Shown in pieces: positions 29,294-34,089 of a stretch of DNA of 34,089 bases; positions within the stretch are counted from its first letter, which is position 1; every line of letters starts with the position of its first letter. Position numbers and translations under genes: made by a program. This stretch comes from Pseudomonadota bacterium (GTDB lineage: Bacteria; Pseudomonadota; Alphaproteobacteria; Micavibrionales; UBA2020). The stretch is from assembly GCA_016195185.1 (NCBI GenBank), contig JACQAA010000028.1, positions 1 through 34,089 of the forward strand, given 5' to 3'. Below the pieces are notes generated by a model that did no database searches, was not told the DNA's origin, and was given only the letters and a program-made list of their open reading frames with translations.

Positions 29294-29301
29294 TACTTCG
29301 A

Positions 29302-29329
29302 TTGACATAGTATACATAACGTCTATAAT
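29302..29329 (+). promoter_or_regulatory. perfect-consensus sigma70 promoter
   Basis: TTGACA (29302-29307), 16-bp spacer, TATAAT (29324-29329), upstream of the DnaQ-like pair. Confidence 0.8.
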
Positions 29330-29362
29330 GTGTACAGGCTTGGCATCATGTATGGGACAACT

Positions 29363-29977
29363 ATGGCTCGTGAAATTGTACTCGATGTAGAAACTACCGG
29401 CCTGTTTGTCGATGAGGGTCATCGCGTTATTTCTGTGGGCGCGGTGGAAATGATTGACGGTAAGGAAACGGGTGCCAGGATATACATGATTGTTAACCCC
29501 GGGCGTGATAGTGAGCCAGGTGCTCTCGCCGCACACAAACTGACCACTGAATACCTGAAACAGTTTGGTGCCTTCGCAGACTACGCTAGTGTCGTGCGTG
29601 ATTTTATCGGTGACAGTCCCGTCATTATTACCTGCCGCGTGGAACAGAGAAATGGAAACGCCTATTTAGTGGACCGAGACTTTCTCAATATGGAGCTGAA
29701 ACTGGCCGGTGCAGAACCTGTCAAAGAAAGTCAATGGATCAATGTTCGTTCCTGGTCTGAAGAAATGTTTGGCAATGACGAGGCAAGGCTCGATAAAATT
29801 GCCGATCGCTATGGCGTCAGTCGCGCTGAGCGCGATGCCAAAGGGCACGGTGCTTTGCTCGACGCCGAACTTTTGGCTGCTGTCTACCCACGGCTAAAAG
29901 CGGATTATGAATCCTTTAAATCTGGCACAGGGAAAAAATCATCTGCCAGACCAGGGGGTAAACCGCATGTCACGTGA
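29363..29977 (+). CDS. DnaQ-like DEDDh 3'-5' exonuclease family protein, divergent paralogue 1
   Basis: MAREIVLDVETTGLFVDEGHRVISVGAVEMIDGKETGARIYMIVNPGRD (Exo I) and KGHGALLDAELLAAVYPRL (Exo III); Exo II region reads VIITCRVEQRNGNAYLVDRDFLNMEL. Confidence 0.88.
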   Translation: MAREIVLDVETTGLFVDEGHRVISVGAVEMIDGKETGARIYMIVNPGRDSEPGALAAHKLTTEYLKQFGAFADYASVVRDFIGDSPVIITCRVEQRNGNAYLVDRDFLNMELKLAGAEPVKESQWINVRSWSEEMFGNDEARLDKIADRYGVSRAERDAKGHGALLDAELLAAVYPRLKADYESFKSGTGKKSSARPGGKPHVT

Positions 29978-30593
29978 AATAGTCCTTGATATTGAAACAA
30001 CAGATTTGTGGGTGAAGGATGGTCATCGCATCATTGATGTCACAGCAGTTGAACTAGTGGATGGAAAATCAACCGGCGCTCTCTTCCACAGTTACATTAA
30101 CCCTGAACGGGACGTACCACAGCAATTGCTGACATCATCGGGGAAATGGATTAAACATCCAGCTGGACTGAGCAACGAATTTTTGGCAGATAAGCCTGTC
30201 TTTGCCTCCATCGCCAAAGAGCTGCATGACTTTATTGGCAACTCGCCCATTATCATAACTTGCCGCACGGAAAATGATGGTTATACCGTCGATGTCGCCT
30301 TTCTAAATATGGAGATGGAGAAGGCGGGATTACCCTCCTTCAAGGATGAGCAGTGGCTGAATGTCCGTAAATGGGCCGAAGCCATGTTTGGGAACAAGGA
30401 CGCGTCTCTTGACAAGATGCTGGATCGTTACAAAATTGACCGCTCCGAACGTATTGCCAACGGCCATGGAGCTACATTGGATGCTATATTGTTATCAGAT
30501 GTTTATCCAAAACTCCTAAAGGACTACACTGATTTTGTAAAATATCAGCCAGAGTTAAAACAAGTTTCAAAGAAAATCCCCCCAATTATTTGA
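29967..30593 (+). CDS. DnaQ-like DEDDh 3'-5' exonuclease family protein, divergent paralogue 2
   Basis: MSREIVLDIETTDLWVKDGHRIIDVTAVELVDGKSTGALFHSYINPERDVPQ; NGHGATLDAILLSDVYPKL; Exo II region IIITCRTENDGYTVDVAFLNMEM; start overlaps the upstream gene by 11 bp. Confidence 0.88.
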   Translation: MSREIVLDIETTDLWVKDGHRIIDVTAVELVDGKSTGALFHSYINPERDVPQQLLTSSGKWIKHPAGLSNEFLADKPVFASIAKELHDFIGNSPIIITCRTENDGYTVDVAFLNMEMEKAGLPSFKDEQWLNVRKWAEAMFGNKDASLDKMLDRYKIDRSERIANGHGATLDAILLSDVYPKLLKDYTDFVKYQPELKQVSKKIPPII

Positions 30594-30639
30594 AATGTCT
30601 ATTTGTTTTGAAACAATTGCTAACGAGGCATTGTTGCCG

Positions 30640-31038
30640 ATGAAGGTAATATGGGTCTCGGCAGTTGCCTTGATTGACAAGGACGGGCGCGTCTTGTTGT
30701 CCCAGCGCCCAGCCGGTAAAAAAATGGCAGGATTGTGGGAGTTCCCTGGTGGAAAGATAGAGATAGGAGAGACTGCTGAAATTGCTCTTATTCGTGAATT
30801 AAAAGAAGAGATTGGAATTGATACTTCAACTTCTTGTTTATCTCCGCTTACCTTTGCGTCACATCGTTACGACGATTTTCATCTGATGATGCCTTTGTAT
30901 GCCTGCCGTGTTTGGCGGGGGTATGTTACGGGTAAAGAAGGGCAAAGCTTGATCTGGGTTTATCCAAGGGATTTTGATAAATATCCCATGCCGCCTGCGG
31001 ATCTTCCGCTTGTTCCAATTCTAAAAGAATTACTTTAA
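30640..31038 (+). CDS. mutT: MutT-like NUDIX hydrolase (8-oxo-dGTP diphosphatase type)
   Basis: VSAVALIDKDGRVLLSQRPAGKKMAGLWEFPGGKIEIGETAEIALIRELKEEIGI, a full NUDIX box (GX5EX7REUXEEXGU); upstream in-frame start at 30595 is possible. Confidence 0.9.
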   Translation: MKVIWVSAVALIDKDGRVLLSQRPAGKKMAGLWEFPGGKIEIGETAEIALIRELKEEIGIDTSTSCLSPLTFASHRYDDFHLMMPLYACRVWRGYVTGKEGQSLIWVYPRDFDKYPMPPADLPLVPILKELL

Positions 31039-31039
31039 A

Positions 31040-31795
31040 ATGTACACAAAATCAATTGATTTAAAAGAATTTTATGAGACTTTACAGGGAAGGGTTGTTC
31101 AGCGGATTATTCGCCAGTACTTACGATACTTTTGGCCAGACTTGAAAGGGCAAAGAGTTCTCGGCGTTGGCTATGCAATGCCGTATCTGCGCCCATTTAT
31201 CGGCGAAGCCGAACGTGTCGCCTGTCTGATGCCCATGCAGCAGGGTGCCATTTTTTGGCCCCCGGAGGGAAAAGGGCTAGTTAGCGTCTGTGATGAGGCA
31301 GAGTTACCGATTGAAACCAACTCTGTTGACAGGCTTCTTATTGTTCATGCCATGAGCAGTGCCGAAAATATTGATTCCATATTATGCGAATCCTGGCGCG
31401 TCTTGGCGGGGCAGGGAAGTCTGGTAATGATTGTGCCCAACCGCTCAGGAATCTGGACACGGATAGATAACACGCCCTTTGGGCATGGCACGCCTTATTC
31501 ACTCGGTCAAATCAGACACTTTTTGAAAGAGTATATGTTTGTGCCAGAACGGGCAGATCGGGCGCTCTTTTTCCCACCCACATCATCCCGTCTGATGCTG
31601 GTGACAGCCGGTGTATGGGAGAAAATAGGACACAAGCTGTTCAATGCCTTTGGCGGTGTCAACATTGTCGAAGCCACTAAACAACTATATGTTGGCACGC
31701 TGGTAGCTGCGCCAGCGTTGCAGACAGCACGGCGGAGGTTATTGACAGCCCCGAAGCCAATCTCCACAGTTAATTCCTCAAGAAAAGCATCATAG
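31040..31795 (+). CDS. Class I SAM-dependent methyltransferase-like protein
   Basis: RVLGVGYAMPYLRPFIGEAERVACLMP, LPIETNSVDRLLIVHAMSSAENIDSILCESWRVLAGQGSLVMIVPNRSGIW Methyltransf_11-like pattern. Confidence 0.8.
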   Translation: MYTKSIDLKEFYETLQGRVVQRIIRQYLRYFWPDLKGQRVLGVGYAMPYLRPFIGEAERVACLMPMQQGAIFWPPEGKGLVSVCDEAELPIETNSVDRLLIVHAMSSAENIDSILCESWRVLAGQGSLVMIVPNRSGIWTRIDNTPFGHGTPYSLGQIRHFLKEYMFVPERADRALFFPPTSSRLMLVTAGVWEKIGHKLFNAFGGVNIVEATKQLYVGTLVAAPALQTARRRLLTAPKPISTVNSSRKAS

Positions 31796-31803
31796 AGGGC
31801 ATC

Positions 31804-32883
31804 ATGTCTTTACCGCTTCCTAAACCCGGCATCCTGGAGATCAAGCCCTATATTGGCGGTGAAGGCCGCACGGAAAGTATCAAGCGCCCGGTGCGTCTGG
31901 CCTCAAACGAAAATCCGCTGGGATGCAGCCCCAAAGCACGTGATGCTTACTTGAAAGTTGCTTCCGAATTGCACCGTTATCCCGACGGTGCTGCAGCAGA
32001 TTTACGAGCAGCACTGGCATGTGAATACGATATGGATGCCAACCGTATTGTCTGCGGTTCTGGATCTGATGAACTGATTACGCTGATCGTTCGCTCCTAT
32101 GCAGGGGCAGGAGATGAAGTCATCTACAGCGAACATGGATTCCTGATGTACCCCATTAACGCCAAAGCCGTCGGCGCCATGCCGGTGGCGGCACCGGAAA
32201 TCAATCTTCGGTCGGATATCAACGCCTTGCTGAGGGCGGTGACGCCGAAAACAAAAATCATGCTGCTGGCCAACCCGAATAACCCGACCGGCAGTTACCT
32301 GACCAAAACCGAACTACGCGTATTGCGAGAGAAACTGCCGGAGCATGTCATACTTGTTATCGATTCAGCCTATGCCGAATTCGTTGAGGAAAAAGATTAC
32401 GAGGACGGACGCGCCCTGGTCAATGCCTATCCAAATGTCATCATGTTGCGCACATTTTCAAAAATTCATTGGCTGGCGGGATTACGTCTGGGCTGGGGAT
32501 ATTTTCCCTCCGATATTGCGGATGTGATCAATCGCATACGTACTGCATTTAATGTCAGCGTCCCCGCGCAAGCAGCCGGTATTGCGGCCCTCGCTGATAA
32601 AGAATTTATTCAGAAGTCGAGGGTTCTTGCCCGCGATGGTCGCGCTTTTTTAAGGGAGAAATTGCAAGGGCTCGGCCTGAACGTTTACCCCAGCGTTGGC
32701 AATTTCATCCTCGTCGAATTCGGCCCCAAAGCTGAAGACATCCGTCTAGCTTTAAAAGACAAGGGGATCTATGTTCGACAAATGGGTGCCTATAATTTGC
32801 CTCACTGTCTCCGTATCACGGTTGGTACGGCGGAAGATAACGAGAAAGTCGTGAATGAATTCAAGAATATTGTGAAGAAATAG
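31804..32883 (+). CDS. hisC: Histidinol-phosphate aminotransferase
   Basis: LASNENPLGCSPKA, YPDGAAADLRAALA, CGSGSDELI, LANPNNPTGSYL, PLP-lysine TFSKIHWLAGLRLGWG. Confidence 0.92.
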   Translation: MSLPLPKPGILEIKPYIGGEGRTESIKRPVRLASNENPLGCSPKARDAYLKVASELHRYPDGAAADLRAALACEYDMDANRIVCGSGSDELITLIVRSYAGAGDEVIYSEHGFLMYPINAKAVGAMPVAAPEINLRSDINALLRAVTPKTKIMLLANPNNPTGSYLTKTELRVLREKLPEHVILVIDSAYAEFVEEKDYEDGRALVNAYPNVIMLRTFSKIHWLAGLRLGWGYFPSDIADVINRIRTAFNVSVPAQAAGIAALADKEFIQKSRVLARDGRAFLREKLQGLGLNVYPSVGNFILVEFGPKAEDIRLALKDKGIYVRQMGAYNLPHCLRITVGTAEDNEKVVNEFKNIVKK

Positions 32884-34087
32884 CCTTCGCCGCCATCACC
32901 GCCGTACTAAAACTGGCTTGCAACAAATAGCCGCCGGTAGGGGCCTCCCAGTCAAGCATTTCGCCGACAGCATAGACACCGGGCCTGTTTTTGAGCATGA
33001 AATGATCGTTGAGTCCATCAAGTACGATACCACCGGCGGTAGAGATGGCGCGATCAAGAGAGAAAGAAGCTTCGAGCCTGATCGGCATCGCTTTAATGAG
33101 AGCGGTGAGAGAGGAGGGGGACAGATTTTGTACATTCTTATCGCCGATTTCTCTGACGAGCCCAACAGCGACGGGTGACAGGCCACCGGCCTTGCGCAGG
33201 AAGTTTGAAAAGGACAGGGTGCCACGCGGTGCACTGAGCCGGTTTGCCAGTGCGGCTGATGACAGACCAGGACGTAGATCCAGCATCAGCATGGTGGCGC
33301 CGCTTTTGTCGATTTCATCTCTTAGCGCCGCAGACAAGGCATAGAGAGCGCTACCTTCCAGACCATTGGCCGTAATCACCATTTCCCCCTGTGCTATGCA
33401 TCCGCCAAAAGACAGCGTGACGGGCTTTAGCGGCTGCCCTGCAAAACGGCTCTGAAATATTTCCGACCACGCCACGATAAAACCACAGTTGGCCGGGCGC
33501 AGCGGTGTTACTGCAATATTGTATTGTTTGAGAATCTCTACCCAGCTTCCGTCAGATCCCAGCCGCGGCCATGAGGCGCCGCCAAGCGCCAAAATTGTTG
33601 CGTCTGCCTTGATGTGTTCCGTTTTACCTTCAGGCGTAGTAAAATTCAGCTGTCCGGCATCAGACCAACCCATCCATTGGCGTTGGAAAACAAATTTTAC
33701 GCCAAGCTGGTCCAGCCGTACTTTCCATGCGCGCAGCATGGGAGAGGCTTTGAAACTTTCAGGGAAAATTCGGCCACTGGTACCAATGAATGTTGGTTGA
33801 CCCAGTCCTTCGCACCATGCCCGCAGGTCCGCTGGCGAAAAATTCTCAATGGCCGGACGCAAACGCCCAGCGGCGGCACCATAGCGCATCATAAAAGTGT
33901 CAAGATTTTCGCTATGCGTCAGATTCAACCCCCCACGCCCCGCCATCAAGAACTTGCGACCGAGGGTTGGTTTTCTTTCGTAAACGGTAACGGGCAATCC
34001 CGCTGTGGCGATAATTTCGGCAGCCATTAATCCCGCAGGTCCGCCGCCAATGATGGCGATATCAGCCGGCCGCTTTTTCGCAGGCAT
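32861..34087 (-). CDS. BaiN/HI0933-type NAD(P)/FAD-dependent oxidoreductase
   Basis: ADIAIIGGGPAGLMAAEIIATAGLPVTVYERKPTLGRKFLMAGRGGLNLTHSE; TAGGIVLDGLNDHFMLKNRPGVYAVGEMLDWEAPTGGYLLQASFSTA. Confidence 0.92.
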   Translation of the reverse strand: MPAKKRPADIAIIGGGPAGLMAAEIIATAGLPVTVYERKPTLGRKFLMAGRGGLNLTHSENLDTFMMRYGAAAGRLRPAIENFSPADLRAWCEGLGQPTFIGTSGRIFPESFKASPMLRAWKVRLDQLGVKFVFQRQWMGWSDAGQLNFTTPEGKTEHIKADATILALGGASWPRLGSDGSWVEILKQYNIAVTPLRPANCGFIVAWSEIFQSRFAGQPLKPVTLSFGGCIAQGEMVITANGLEGSALYALSAALRDEIDKSGATMLMLDLRPGLSSAALANRLSAPRGTLSFSNFLRKAGGLSPVAVGLVREIGDKNVQNLSPSSLTALIKAMPIRLEASFSLDRAISTAGGIVLDGLNDHFMLKNRPGVYAVGEMLDWEAPTGGYLLQASFSTAVMAAKAISSQYS

Positions 34088-34089
34088 CC

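Noticed and set aside
1-34089. CRISPR array, tRNA genes, transposon ends, prophage module
   Set aside because: Reading through the intergenic regions showed no regular spacer-repeat pattern, no convincing tRNA T-arm/acceptor, and no transposase or integrase ORF.

Overview
This 34 kb window looks like a gene-dense chromosomal segment of an alphaproteobacterium. The taxon is inferred from the dapF-prx-mtaB-GNAT-ftsY run, the LexA type and the GTTC-N7-GTTC class SOS box. Most of it is housekeeping: trhO, smc, a DsbA-like gene, dapF, a peroxiredoxin, mtaB, ftsY, amn, a purine nucleoside phosphorylase, an amidase, rnpB (RNase P RNA), ndk, a MarR regulator, a 3-hydroxyisobutyryl-CoA hydrolase-like gene, a divergent polysaccharide deacetylase, lexA, glpD-glpK, an HD-GYP gene, secA, a parvulin PPIase, mutT, hisC and a BaiN/HI0933-type flavoprotein. 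I see no CRISPR array, transposase, prophage module or tRNA. The best candidates for a second look are: (1) a tandem pair of DnaQ-like DEDDh exonucleases in which the usual Exo II 'HNAxFD' block is replaced by 'ITCR(V/T)E...', driven by a perfect-consensus sigma70 promoter and followed by mutT; (2) a tandem pair of small paralogous proteins of unknown family, one with an added coiled-coil tail; (3) a HAD phosphatase/P-loop kinase fusion; (4) a lexA promoter whose spacer and -10 are overlapped by a GAAC-N7-GAAC box; (5) a secreted Met/Gly-rich protein followed by a 22-bp perfect palindrome and a terminator. Coordinates come from the ORF track, with starts adjusted by reading the sequence. All family names are motif recognition, not database searches.
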